A stretch of DNA of 14,030 nt from DAIDJM01 sp964250215. GTDB lineage: Bacteria; Pseudomonadota; Alphaproteobacteria; Acetobacterales; Acetobacteraceae. Both the position numbers and the translations under genes were made by a program. This document shows positions 1 to 6,626 of this stretch, piece by piece; position 1 is the first letter of the stretch, and each line of letters begins with the position of its first letter. The notes beneath the pieces were generated by a model. It saw nothing but the letters and a program-made list of their open reading frames with translations. It did not search any database and was not told where the DNA came from. Location of the stretch: contig CAXUEX010000071.1 of the NCBI GenBank assembly GCA_964250215.1, positions 1 through 14,030 of the forward strand, in the 5' to 3' direction.

Positions 1-165
1 CCGGAGCCAGTCGAGCCGACAACGATGGATGGCGGCCAAACCGCGGGGGCGCCCGCCAAGCCCGAGCCCACCGAGCCGGTTAGCGGCCCGGCGATCCGGC
101 CGATGGTGATCGGCGCGGACGAAGCGGCGGCAGCGGAAAAGAAACGCGGTTGGTGGCGGCGCTGA
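1..165 (+). CDS. rne: C-terminal end of probable ribonuclease E (partial)
   Basis: An open frame enters from the left edge and ends at TGA 163-165, giving 54 residues. The visible part is a Pro/Ala/Glu-rich, apparently disordered tail with PEP/PTEP-like repeats, then a basic-aromatic end KKRGWWRR. Alphaproteobacterial RNase E proteins commonly finish with a low-complexity tail and a short K/R-G-W-W motif of this kind, which is the only reason for the call. No catalytic S1 or RNase E/G domain lies inside the window. If right, the protein is the main endonuclease of mRNA decay and rRNA processing. It converges on the DsbA-like gene with only 15 bases between the stops and no clear terminator hairpin. 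It could be another protein with a disordered basic tail. Confidence 0.5.
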   Translation, partial: PEPVEPTTMDGGQTAGAPAKPEPTEPVSGPAIRPMVIGADEAAAAEKKRGWWRR

Positions 166-180
166 TCGCGGGCGGCCGAC

Positions 181-936
181 TCAGCGCGCGGCGTGCTTCC
201 GCGCGTCCGCCACGGCCACCGCGAGCTGCGCCGGATCGACTGCACCCGGAATGAAGTGCTCGCCGACAACGAAAACCGGTGTGCCATCCACTTTCATGGC
301 TTTGGCAAGATCGAGGTTGGCCTGAAGACGCTTCGTGACCGTTTCGCTCAATGCGTCCTTCCAGAGTTTCTCCGAATCCAGGCCCAGCGATTTCGCGGTG
401 GACTTTATGCTCGCCTCGCTCGGCTGGCCGGCCGATTTCATCAGCGCCTGCTGCATCTTCAAGTAGCCGCCCTGGGCCTGCGCCGCGACGATGGCACGGC
501 TTTCCATTTCGCTGGGCGGCCCGAGCACGGGGATGTCCTTGTACGCCAGCCGCAACCCTTTATCTTGCGCAAGCAGCGCGTCGATCGCCGGCAACATGCG
601 GCGGCAGTATGGGCAGCGCGGGTCGTAGAACTCCACCAGCGTCACGTCGCCATTCGGATTGCCGGCGATTGCGTCGGCCGGATCGTGGAACAGCTTCTGA
701 TGGTTCGCCGCGATCGCAGCCTGGCTGGCGGCGGCCTGTTTCGTTTCGTCGTCGGCCTGCAAGGCAGCGACCGCGTCGCGCAGGATGGACGGGTCGGATT
801 TCAGAGCCTCGCGGACGATCTGCACGATCTGCTGGCGTTGCGCAGGCGTGAAACCGTCCTCCACCGGCGCGGCCGCGAGCGGGGAGGAGCAGAGCAGGGC
901 CGCGATGAAAAGCGGGGCGCCGAGCCAGCGCAGCAT
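181..936 (-). CDS. DsbA/Com1-family periplasmic thiol:disulfide oxidoreductase
   Basis: The gene encodes 251 residues. An N-terminal signal peptide (about residues 1-23; basic MLRW, hydrophobic core, AAA-P cleavage region) predicts export. Residues 32-60 form a helical segment typical of the N-terminal region of Com1-type DsbA proteins. The thioredoxin fold follows: VEFYDPRCPYC holds the active site C108-P-Y-C111, and the cis-proline loop is G218-T-P220. These features indicate a soluble periplasmic enzyme that oxidises or isomerises disulfides in secreted proteins. No DsbB or DsbD partner is nearby. The ATG at 934-936 follows the stop of the upstream FrhB-family gene by 3 bases, so the two are probably co-transcribed. 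Family assignment is firm; whether it acts as oxidase, isomerase or a specialised maturation factor cannot be read from sequence. Confidence 0.9.
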   Translation of the reverse strand: MLRWLGAPLFIAALLCSSPLAAAPVEDGFTPAQRQQIVQIVREALKSDPSILRDAVAALQADDETKQAAASQAAIAANHQKLFHDPADAIAGNPNGDVTLVEFYDPRCPYCRRMLPAIDALLAQDKGLRLAYKDIPVLGPPSEMESRAIVAAQAQGGYLKMQQALMKSAGQPSEASIKSTAKSLGLDSEKLWKDALSETVTKRLQANLDLAKAMKVDGTPVFVVGEHFIPGAVDPAQLAVAVADARKHAAR

Positions 937-939
937 GTC

Positions 940-2178
940 TCAACCTTTCGGAATGGAAGGGCCGGGCTGTAGCACCGGCCGCACGGCGGGGCCAGCATCC
1001 GGCCGCTCGCCGGGCCCGGGCGCGATGCCGTAAGGCGCCACGAGCTGCCAAACGTGCTCGGGGATCATGTGCTTCATGCGCGCGGGGTGGGCGCGGCGCA
1101 GGTGCAGCACGGTTTCCACGGCCTTCATTTCCACGCGCGCGCGGGCGAATTCCAGGCCTTTCGGGCCGATCCGGGGCATCAGCCAGCCGACGATCGGCCG
1201 GGCCCAGTTGGGTATAGCGCGCAGCGGCAAGCCGCCCGCTGCGCGGCGCGTGTTTTCGGCGAAGCCCGCGACCGACGAGCGGCGTTTGCCGCGATCTTCG
1301 CAAGGCGAAATTCGCAGCTCGTTGCCCAGCATGGCCAGCAACGCCTCGCCGCGGTCGTTGCGCGCAAGCAGCCATTGCGCACCGGTGCCGCCCATGTAGC
1401 CTACCGTGAGATCGGCCAGCGAGTTGGTGTAATCCACGCAGGTGCGGCAGGTGAGCGGGAAAAAATCCGGGCGCAACTTGGAAATAGGCAGTTGCAGAAA
1501 CGGAATCAGCCGGGTGCGGCCATTGGCAAAGCGCAGCTCCACGCGGTAATCGGCGCGGAATTCCAGATAGGTGATGGTTTCCGGCGCTTCCGAAAGCAGG
1601 GCAAGGAATTCGTGAAAGTTTTCCGTGGAGGTGTTGTCGGAACAGGGCGTGCCGATCACGAAGAGGCGTTCGAAGCCGAGCTTGGCTTCCAGCCGCCGCA
1701 ACGCGTGCACCTGGCACGGGATGCCGATGATGGCGATGCGGGAGAAGCCCTGTTTGCGGGCGGGTTCAAGCAATTCCAGCAGCGGCGCATAACCCATGCG
1801 CATGCCGCGGCATTCGGCCATGCCGGCGGCGTGCGTGACCAGGCGCGGCACGGGCTTCCAACGATCGGCCGGATCAGGACCAACCGCGAGCACGGCCTGC
1901 ACATGGCCGCGCTGCAGCAGGATTTCGCCCAAGCGGGTTGCGATACCGGTCCATTGCGCGCCTTTCCGATGCGGCACGAGCTCGGCACGCATCATGCGGC
2001 GGAACGGGCCGAAATGCAGTTCGTCGGGTCGCGCAGGATCGCGGGCGCGGCCGTGCACCACGCGCTCCATGCCGGGATAGTCGGGCTGGATGAATTGGCA
2101 GGCGGGGGCGCAATCCTTCGGTTCCGATGAGCGGGAGATGCCGCAATCGGTGCAGAGGCCGCGATGCGGCGCGTTCAT
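940..2178 (-). CDS. FrhB/FdhB-family (coenzyme F420 hydrogenase/dehydrogenase beta subunit) iron-sulfur flavoprotein, BciB/HCAR-like
   Basis: The gene encodes 412 residues from ATG 2178; a GTG 48 bases upstream is in frame but would add a poorly conserved leader. An N-terminal cysteine cluster (C9, C12, C23, C27) fits one [4Fe-4S] site. Further cysteines fall in family motifs: GIPCQ (C155), IGTPCSDNT (C179) and TCRTCVDYTN (C244, C247), followed by LADLTVGYMGG. The last blocks closely resemble those of 7-hydroxymethyl chlorophyll a reductase and BciB, the ferredoxin-dependent 8-vinyl reductase of divinyl (bacterio)chlorophyllide. In a proteobacterium, vinyl reduction in bacteriochlorophyll synthesis is the most likely role, but no photosynthesis genes are in the window and the substrate is inferred. 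True F420 use is unlikely. A dsbA-like gene follows 3 bases after the stop. Confidence 0.8.
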   Translation of the reverse strand: MNAPHRGLCTDCGISRSSEPKDCAPACQFIQPDYPGMERVVHGRARDPARPDELHFGPFRRMMRAELVPHRKGAQWTGIATRLGEILLQRGHVQAVLAVGPDPADRWKPVPRLVTHAAGMAECRGMRMGYAPLLELLEPARKQGFSRIAIIGIPCQVHALRRLEAKLGFERLFVIGTPCSDNTSTENFHEFLALLSEAPETITYLEFRADYRVELRFANGRTRLIPFLQLPISKLRPDFFPLTCRTCVDYTNSLADLTVGYMGGTGAQWLLARNDRGEALLAMLGNELRISPCEDRGKRRSSVAGFAENTRRAAGGLPLRAIPNWARPIVGWLMPRIGPKGLEFARARVEMKAVETVLHLRRAHPARMKHMIPEHVWQLVAPYGIAPGPGERPDAGPAVRPVLQPGPSIPKG

Positions 2179-2284
2179 TGCAAAAGCGCTCGCTGCCTTT
2201 GCGAAATGCCAGGAAGTGTAACCCACCCCTGCCCCGCGCGTTCATGCACCGACATAACGCACCGCACTTCGCCAGGAACCCGAT

Positions 2285-2407
2285 ATGAAACGCACGCTGT
2301 TCGCTCTTCTCCTGCTTGCCGCCGCCTCGCCGCTTAGTGGCTGCGTGTGGTATGGGCCCGGCCATCCGGGAGGCTGGTGCTACTATCACCCGTATCGCTG
2401 CCGCTGA
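2285..2407 (+). CDS. Small Cys/His-containing lipoprotein (40 aa)
   Basis: This short gene has a good ribosome site (AGGAA at 2274-2278, 6 bases before ATG 2285) and encodes 40 residues. Residues 1-19 are a typical lipoprotein signal (MKRT, hydrophobic LLLLAAA core) ending in the lipobox L17-S-G-C20, so C20 should be lipidated and the peptide membrane-anchored. The mature part has only 21 residues but carries H27, C32, H35 and C39, in the end GWCYYHPYRCR. That arrangement could bind a metal or form a disulfide. The last 74 bases overlap the 3' end of zur on the opposite strand. Similar tiny lipoproteins of unknown function occur in proteobacteria; I do not recognise this one specifically. The start, signal and lipobox together make a real gene likely. 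Confidence 0.65.
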   Translation: MKRTLFALLLLAAASPLSGCVWYGPGHPGGWCYYHPYRCR

Positions 2408-2867
2408 GCGCGGCGCAATCGACGCAGACTCCATCGATCTCCACCGTGGCGCGCCGGGGCCCGAAGCCCTGGCGCGAGGCTGCCTGTGCCACCGCCGCGG
2501 CAATGCCGGGGTCGTCGATCTCCTCCGCCCGGCCGCATCCGGCGCAGAGCAGGAACTGGGCAGGGTGATCGTGCGGCGCCGCGTCGTGGCAGCCGACGAA
2601 GGCTTGGCGACCCTCCAGCCGGTGAACCAGGCCTTGGGCCAGCAGGAAATCGAGCGCGCGATACACGGTAGGCGGCTGGCCGTTGCCGCCGGATTCGCGC
2701 AGCCGATCGAGCAGCGCATAGGCGCCGACCGGCTCGGGTGAGGCCAGAATCAGGGCCAGAACGTCGCGCCGCAGCTTCGTGAGCCGGGCGCCGCGCCGGG
2801 CGCAGATCGCCTCGGCGCGGGCCAGACGTTCTTCGATGAGGTGCGGGGCTGGGGCTTGGCCGTGCAT
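2334..2867 (-). CDS. zur: Zinc uptake regulator Zur, Fur family
   Basis: The gene encodes 177 residues. The N-terminal winged helix (about residues 12-90) contains RGARLTKLRRDVL and the recognition region QPPTVYRALDFL typical of the Fur superfamily. The C-terminal dimerisation domain has two CxxC pairs, C108/C111 and C148/C151, which hold the structural zinc. H82, C93, H94, H99/H101 and E115/E116 lie where Zur proteins place the sensory zinc site. Divergent orientation from znuACB and the shared palindrome support Zur over Fur, Mur or PerR. With zinc bound it should repress znuACB and probably itself. After C151 there is a 26-residue polar tail that most likely adds nothing structural and overlaps the small lipoprotein gene in antisense. 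The ATG at 2865-2867 has almost no room for an untranslated leader. Confidence 0.93.
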   Translation of the reverse strand: MHGQAPAPHLIEERLARAEAICARRGARLTKLRRDVLALILASPEPVGAYALLDRLRESGGNGQPPTVYRALDFLLAQGLVHRLEGRQAFVGCHDAAPHDHPAQFLLCAGCGRAEEIDDPGIAAAVAQAASRQGFGPRRATVEIDGVCVDCAALSGSDTGDSSTSLPDGRAHTTRSH

Positions 2868-2883
2868 GGCGCTACGTTATAAC
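2856..2883 (+). promoter_or_regulatory. Candidate znuACB promoter (-35 TTGGCC, -10 TATAAC)
   Basis: TTGGCC at 2856-2861 and TATAAC at 2878-2883 are 16 bases apart. The -10 matches the consensus TATAAT in five of six positions; the -35 is weaker and lies inside the first codons of zur. Transcription would start near 2889-2891, at or just before the znuA ATG at 2892, predicting a leaderless or nearly leaderless mRNA. The same TATAAC reads on the minus strand (2881 down to 2876) and would start zur mRNA within a few bases of its ATG, though no good -35 is visible for that direction. Confidence 0.5.
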
Positions 2884-2885
2884 GT
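2874..2885. promoter_or_regulatory. Zur operator (perfect palindrome ACGTTATAACGT)
   Basis: ACGTTATAACGT is a perfect 12-base palindrome in the 24-base gap between the zur and znuA start codons. Its core GTTATAAC matches the centre of known Zur boxes, such as the GTTATAAC-containing sites of enterobacteria. It covers the candidate -10 elements of both directions, so one bound Zur dimer could shut both promoters by blocking RNA polymerase. The symmetry does not extend outside the 12 bases. Confidence 0.75.
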
Positions 2886-2891
2886 GAGTGG

Positions 2892-3761
2892 ATGAGGTGG
2901 GACAGGCTCTGCATCGCCGCGCTGGCCGCTAACTTTGCGATTGCCGCGGCTACAGGGGCTGCGCCGCGCGTGGTCGCGGCCGAGAATTTCTACGGCGAGG
3001 TGGCGGCCGAGATCGCGGGGCCGGGCGTTCCGGTGAGCAGCATCCTGAGCAATCCGAATACCGATCCGCATGAATTCGAACTCAGCCCCAGCGTGGCCCG
3101 GCAAGTCGCGGCCGCCAGCATCGTGGCCTATAACGGCGCGGGTTACGACCCCTGGATGACGCGGCTGCTGGCTGCCTCCCCGGCGACCGAGCGGGCGGCC
3201 ATCGAGGCGGCGGCGCTGGTTGGCGCAAAGCCGGGCGACAATCCGCATCTTTGGTATGATCCCCGCACCATGCCGGCGATGGCGCGGGCGCTGGCGGCGG
3301 TGCTGGAGCGCCAGGACCCGGCGGACGGCCGCGGCTTCCGGCAGCGTCTTTCGGTGTTCCTCGCGAGCTTGGCGCCGCTGGATGCGAAGATTTCCGCGAT
3401 ACGCGCGAAATGGGCCGGCACGCCGGTGATGGCAACCGAGCCGGTGTTCGGCGACATGGCCGCAGCGCTGGGATTGCGTATGCACAACCAGCGCTTTCAG
3501 GTCGCGGTGATGAACGGCACCGAGCCACGACCCTCCGACATCGCGGCGTTCGAGGCGGATTTGCGCGGCCATCGTGTGCGCGTGCTGTTCTACAATGCGC
3601 AGGTTTCCGATAATCTGGTGCAGCACATGCGCAACCTGGCGCAGGCCTCGCGCGTGGCGGTGGTGGGCGTAACGGAGACCATGCCGCCCGGTGCCAGCTA
3701 TGCGGGCTGGATGCTGCGGCAACTCGACACGCTGGACCGTGTGCTGGCGGCCGGCGAATGA
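2892..3761 (+). CDS. znuA: Zinc ABC transporter, periplasmic substrate-binding protein ZnuA
   Basis: The gene encodes 289 residues of the cluster A-I metal-binding protein family (ZnuA/TroA/PsaA). A short signal peptide (about residues 1-24: MRWDR, hydrophobic core, TGAAP) precedes the mature protein. Metal ligand candidates are H60 in NTDPHEFE and H119 in DNPHLWYD. Where many ZnuA proteins have a third His, this one has E183 in ATEPVFGDM. The acidic/His-rich loop of enterobacterial ZnuA is absent, and the protein is slightly short for the family. It should capture Zn2+ in the periplasm and pass it to ZnuB. The ATG at 2892 is preferred because the signal peptide begins there, but no strong ribosome site precedes it, in line with a leaderless transcript. 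Its stop overlaps the znuC start (ATGA). Mn2+ as substrate is less likely given the zur neighbour. Confidence 0.9.
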   Translation: MRWDRLCIAALAANFAIAAATGAAPRVVAAENFYGEVAAEIAGPGVPVSSILSNPNTDPHEFELSPSVARQVAAASIVAYNGAGYDPWMTRLLAASPATERAAIEAAALVGAKPGDNPHLWYDPRTMPAMARALAAVLERQDPADGRGFRQRLSVFLASLAPLDAKISAIRAKWAGTPVMATEPVFGDMAAALGLRMHNQRFQVAVMNGTEPRPSDIAAFEADLRGHRVRVLFYNAQVSDNLVQHMRNLAQASRVAVVGVTETMPPGASYAGWMLRQLDTLDRVLAAGE

Positions 3762-4537
3762 GCCTAATCTGTTTCGATGACGTCACGCTTAAGCTGGGCG
3801 GCCGCACGGTGCTTGCCGGCGTGCAGGGCCGGATCGAGCCCGGAGAATTCATCGGCGTGCTGGGACCGAACGGTGCCGGCAAAACCACGCTGCTGCGCGC
3901 CATCCTGGGTCGGGTGCGGCCGCGCACGGGACGCATCATGGTCTCCGGCGAGATTGGCTACCTGCCGCAAGCCCAGCCCGGGACCGCCACGCGCCTGCGC
4001 GGCGAGGCTTTGCTGGCGAGTTCCATCCGCGGCGCGCGGCTGGGTCTGCCGCTGATTTCGTCCGCGGACCGGGCGGAGATCGCGCGCGTGCTGATGCTGA
4101 CCGAGGCGGCGGAACTCGCGGCGCGGCCGATCGGCACGCTTTCGGGCGGCGAGCGGCAGCGCGTGCTGCTGGCGCAGGCGCTGCTGGGCCGGCCGCGGGT
4201 GCTGCTGCTGGATGAGCCGCTGGCTGGGCTGGACCCGCGGCGGCAGCAGCAGATTGTTTCTCTTGTATCGCGGCTTCGGCGAGAGCTCGGGCTCACCGTG
4301 CTGCTGAGTGCGCACGAGCTGAATCCTTTGCTCCGCGCGGTGGATCGTGTGCTCTATCTTGGCCACGGCAACGCCGCGCTCGGGGCGGTGGACGAAATTG
4401 TTACGGGACCGGTGCTTTCTCGCCTGTATGGCAGCGCCATCGACGTGGTGCGCGCGAACGGCCGCATCTTTGTGGTGCCGCGCGATCCGGAAGCGGCGGC
4501 GTTGCCGCAAGCCGCAGAGGCCTGCGCGCCGGCATGA
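3758..4537 (+). CDS. znuC: Zinc ABC transporter, ATP-binding protein ZnuC
   Basis: The gene encodes 259 residues, a single nucleotide-binding domain. Walker A is G36PNGAGKTT, the ABC signature is L128SGGERQR, Walker B is LLLDEP (149-154) with the D-loop AGLD, and the switch histidine is H186 in SAHELN. The length and arrangement match the ZnuC/MntB group of metal-uptake ATPases. It should dimerise on the cytoplasmic face of ZnuB and drive Zn2+ import. The start overlaps the znuA stop by 4 bases and its own stop overlaps the znuB start by 4 bases, so translation of all three is probably coupled. The C-terminal 25 or so residues after the ATPase core are Ala/Pro-rich and unremarkable. Confidence 0.92.
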   Translation: MSLICFDDVTLKLGGRTVLAGVQGRIEPGEFIGVLGPNGAGKTTLLRAILGRVRPRTGRIMVSGEIGYLPQAQPGTATRLRGEALLASSIRGARLGLPLISSADRAEIARVLMLTEAAELAARPIGTLSGGERQRVLLAQALLGRPRVLLLDEPLAGLDPRRQQQIVSLVSRLRRELGLTVLLSAHELNPLLRAVDRVLYLGHGNAALGAVDEIVTGPVLSRLYGSAIDVVRANGRIFVVPRDPEAAALPQAAEACAPA

Positions 4538-5356
4538 ACCCGCTTGCTTACGAATTCATGCGCCACGCCTATCTGGCCGCGGCGATCACCGCCGTGCTGG
4601 CCGGCACAACCGGCTATTTTCTGGTGCTGCGCGGCCAGAGCTTCGCGGGCCATGCGCTGGGCCATGTGGGGTTCGCCGGCGCCACGCTGGCGCTGCTGCT
4701 GGGATGGCCGCCGCTGGTCGGATTGATGGCGGCTACGGCGGGCGGCGGCGCCGGCATGGGGCTGCTCGGCGAAAGTCTGGGCGAGCGCGATGTGGGCATC
4801 GGCATGGTGCTGGCCGGCGCACTCGGGCTGGGTGTGCTGTTCCTCGGCCTGCTCACGCAATCCGCGGCGCAGGCCACCACGTTGCTGTTCGGCAACGTGC
4901 TCGCTGTGGACGGCGGCACGGTGCGGGTACTGGCGGCGGTGACGGCGGTGAGCCTCGCGGCGCTGGCGCTGCTGGCGCGGCCGCTGCTGTTCGCGAGCTT
5001 GCAGCCGGAATTGGCCGAGGCGCGCGGCGTGGCGCGGCGACGGATTTCGGTGGCATTCCTGGCCGTGACGGGCCTGGCGGTGGCGGCCAGCGCGCAGATC
5101 GTGGGCGTGTTGCTGGTGTTCACGCTGCTGGTGGGGCCTGCCGCCGCTGCGCTGCGGCTGACGGAGCGGGTTGGAACCGGCATGACGCTTTCGGTGGCGC
5201 TGGCGGTGATGCAAACCGCCGCTGGGATCACACTAGCCTTTTACACCGATTGGCCGGTGAGCTTCTGGGTGACGGCGCTCAGCGCGACAATTTACCTGGC
5301 GGGGGGGGGTGGGGCGGCGGGAGGGGGCGCGCCGCCCCCCCGACGCCGCACCAGCC
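4534..5356 (+). CDS. znuB: Zinc ABC transporter, permease ZnuB (3' end lost at assembly gap)
   Basis: From ATG 4534 (4-base overlap with znuC) about 255 residues are good ABC-3 family sequence: a very hydrophobic protein with some seven to eight membrane spans, including the early LRGQSFAGHALGHVGFAGA block and the VGVLLVFTLLVGPAAAA region characteristic of ZnuB/TroC permeases. It would form the Zn2+ channel in the inner membrane. Family members end at about 260-280 residues, so the normal C-terminus should lie just where the sequence becomes a run of nine Gs (5301-5309) and further G/C tracts. The residues after SATIYLAG are therefore unreliable. The frame runs into Ns at 5357 with no stop seen; the true end is unknown and probably close to 5310-5350. 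Confidence 0.88.
5301..5339. repeat. G/C homopolymer tract with hairpin at contig end
   Basis: A G9 run at 5301-5309 is followed by further G-rich tracts and a 7-base-pair stem (GGGGGCG at 5323-5329, CGCCCCC at 5333-5339, loop CGC). It sits at the 3' end of znuB, 18 bases before the N run. It may be a real GC hairpin that stopped the assembly or low-quality read ends; the coding frame is probably disturbed here. Confidence 0.5.
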
Positions 5357-5366
5357 NNNNNNNNNN
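5357..5366. other. Assembly gap (10 N)
   Basis: Ten consecutive Ns join two contigs. A round number such as ten is often a placeholder, so the real distance between znuB and the CoA-transferase gene is unknown, and the two sides need not be true neighbours. Confidence 0.98.
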
Positions 5367-5378
5367 CCCGCGCCACAA

Positions 5379-6626
5379 TTACCCGGGCGGCGCGGGCGCG
5401 CGCCCCGGCTCGCGCCAGCGCTCTTGCCGCCACGGATCCATGCCAGCGGCAAGCGCCGCAAGCACCGACGGGTTATGCGCGCCGAGCGCCGGGCTGGCGC
5501 CTTGCGCGATGCAGGGTTTGCCATTCAGCATCACCGGATTGCGCAGGCCCGGCACCGTGCCGTCCGCAGCGAGATCGTTCGGCAGCGACAGGCGCATCTG
5601 CCGATGTTCCACTTGCGGATCATCAAAAGCTTGCGACAGCGTGTTCACCGGGCCGGCCGGCACGCCGACCGCTTCGAGCGCCATCAGCAGCGCATCGCGC
5701 TGGCGGGATGCGACATTGGCGGCGAGCAGCGGCTCGAGGATTTCACGATTGCGCACGCGCGCGGGATTCGTGGCGAAACGCGCATCCGCCGCCAATTCGG
5801 ACGCGCCCAGCACGCCGCAAAGTTTCGCAAATTGCCCGTCATTGCCGACCGCGATCACGATCCATCCGTCGCTGGCGTGAAACACCTGGTAGGGAACCAA
5901 GTTCACGTGCGCATTGCCAGCACGGGCGGGATCGCGGCCGGTAACGAAATAGTTCAGCGCCTGGTTCGCCAATACGCCGATCTGCGTATCCAGCAGACTC
6001 ATGTCGATATGCGCGCCACGCCCTGTGGCTTCGCGGGCGTGCAGCGCGGCGAGGATGGCGCTGACCGCATACACGCCGGTGAAGAGATCGGCATACGCGA
6101 TGCCGGCCTTTTGCGGCGTACCGTCCGGCTCGCCCGTGAGCGACATGAAACCCCCCATGCCCTGCACCACGAAATCGTAGCCGGCGCGGTGCGCGTAGGG
6201 GCCGGTCTGGCCGAAGCCGGTGACGGAGCAAACGATCAGGTGCGGAAAGCTTTTCGCCAAATCGCCAGGCGCCAAGCCGAATTTCCGCAGGTCACCAACT
6301 TTGAAGTTTTCGATCAGCACGTCAGCGCTGGCGGCGAGCGCGCGCACGGTTTCGCGGCCGGTCTCGCTAGCCAGATCGAGGGCGATCGAACGTTTGCCGC
6401 GATTTGCGGCGTGGAAATAGGCCGCATCAAGATGCCCGCCATCGGCGGCGGAAACGAACGGAGGGCCCCAGGCGCGGGTTTCGTCGCCTACCCCTTCGCG
6501 CTCCACCTTGATCACGTCGGCGCCGAAATCGGCAAGCAATTGCCCGGCCCAGGGCCCGGCAAGCACGCGCGCGAGTTCCAGCACCCGCACCCCAGCCAGA
6601 GGGCGCGGGCCGGCAGGCGCGTTCAG
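5379..6626 (-). CDS. CaiB/BaiF (family III) CoA-transferase, probable succinyl-CoA:glutarate CoA-transferase
   Basis: Read from the CTG at 6626 the protein has 415 residues. It opens with PLAGVRVLELARVLAGPWAGQ, the hallmark N-terminus of family III CoA-transferases, followed by GADVIKVE, NRGKRSIALDL and ADVLIENFK. The catalytic aspartate is D213 in HIDMSLLDTQ, which forms the aspartyl-CoA thioester intermediate. Directly downstream of gcdH, it most likely moves CoA from succinyl-CoA to glutarate, making the substrate of that dehydrogenase; the carboxylate specificity is inferred from context. No ATG, GTG or TTG lies upstream of the conserved N-terminus in this frame close to the gene start. 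The options are CTG 6626, which overlaps the gcdH stop (CTGA), or GTG 6590, which would remove PLAG. The TAA at 5379-5381 is 12 bases from the assembly gap. Confidence 0.88.
   Translation of the reverse strand: MNAPAGPRPLAGVRVLELARVLAGPWAGQLLADFGADVIKVEREGVGDETRAWGPPFVSAADGGHLDAAYFHAANRGKRSIALDLASETGRETVRALAASADVLIENFKVGDLRKFGLAPGDLAKSFPHLIVCSVTGFGQTGPYAHRAGYDFVVQGMGGFMSLTGEPDGTPQKAGIAYADLFTGVYAVSAILAALHAREATGRGAHIDMSLLDTQIGVLANQALNYFVTGRDPARAGNAHVNLVPYQVFHASDGWIVIAVGNDGQFAKLCGVLGASELAADARFATNPARVRNREILEPLLAANVASRQRDALLMALEAVGVPAGPVNTLSQAFDDPQVEHRQMRLSLPNDLAADGTVPGLRNPVMLNGKPCIAQGASPALGAHNPSVLAALAAGMDPWRQERWREPGRAPAPPG

Noticed and set aside
1054..2130. 358-codon plus-strand frame opposite the FrhB-family gene
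   Set aside because: The minus strand has conserved cysteine motifs over the same span; the plus product resembles no family.
2179..2226. GTG 2226 as start of the FrhB-family gene
   Set aside because: It would add 16 residues without family similarity; the N-terminal iron-sulfur motif begins right after ATG 2178.
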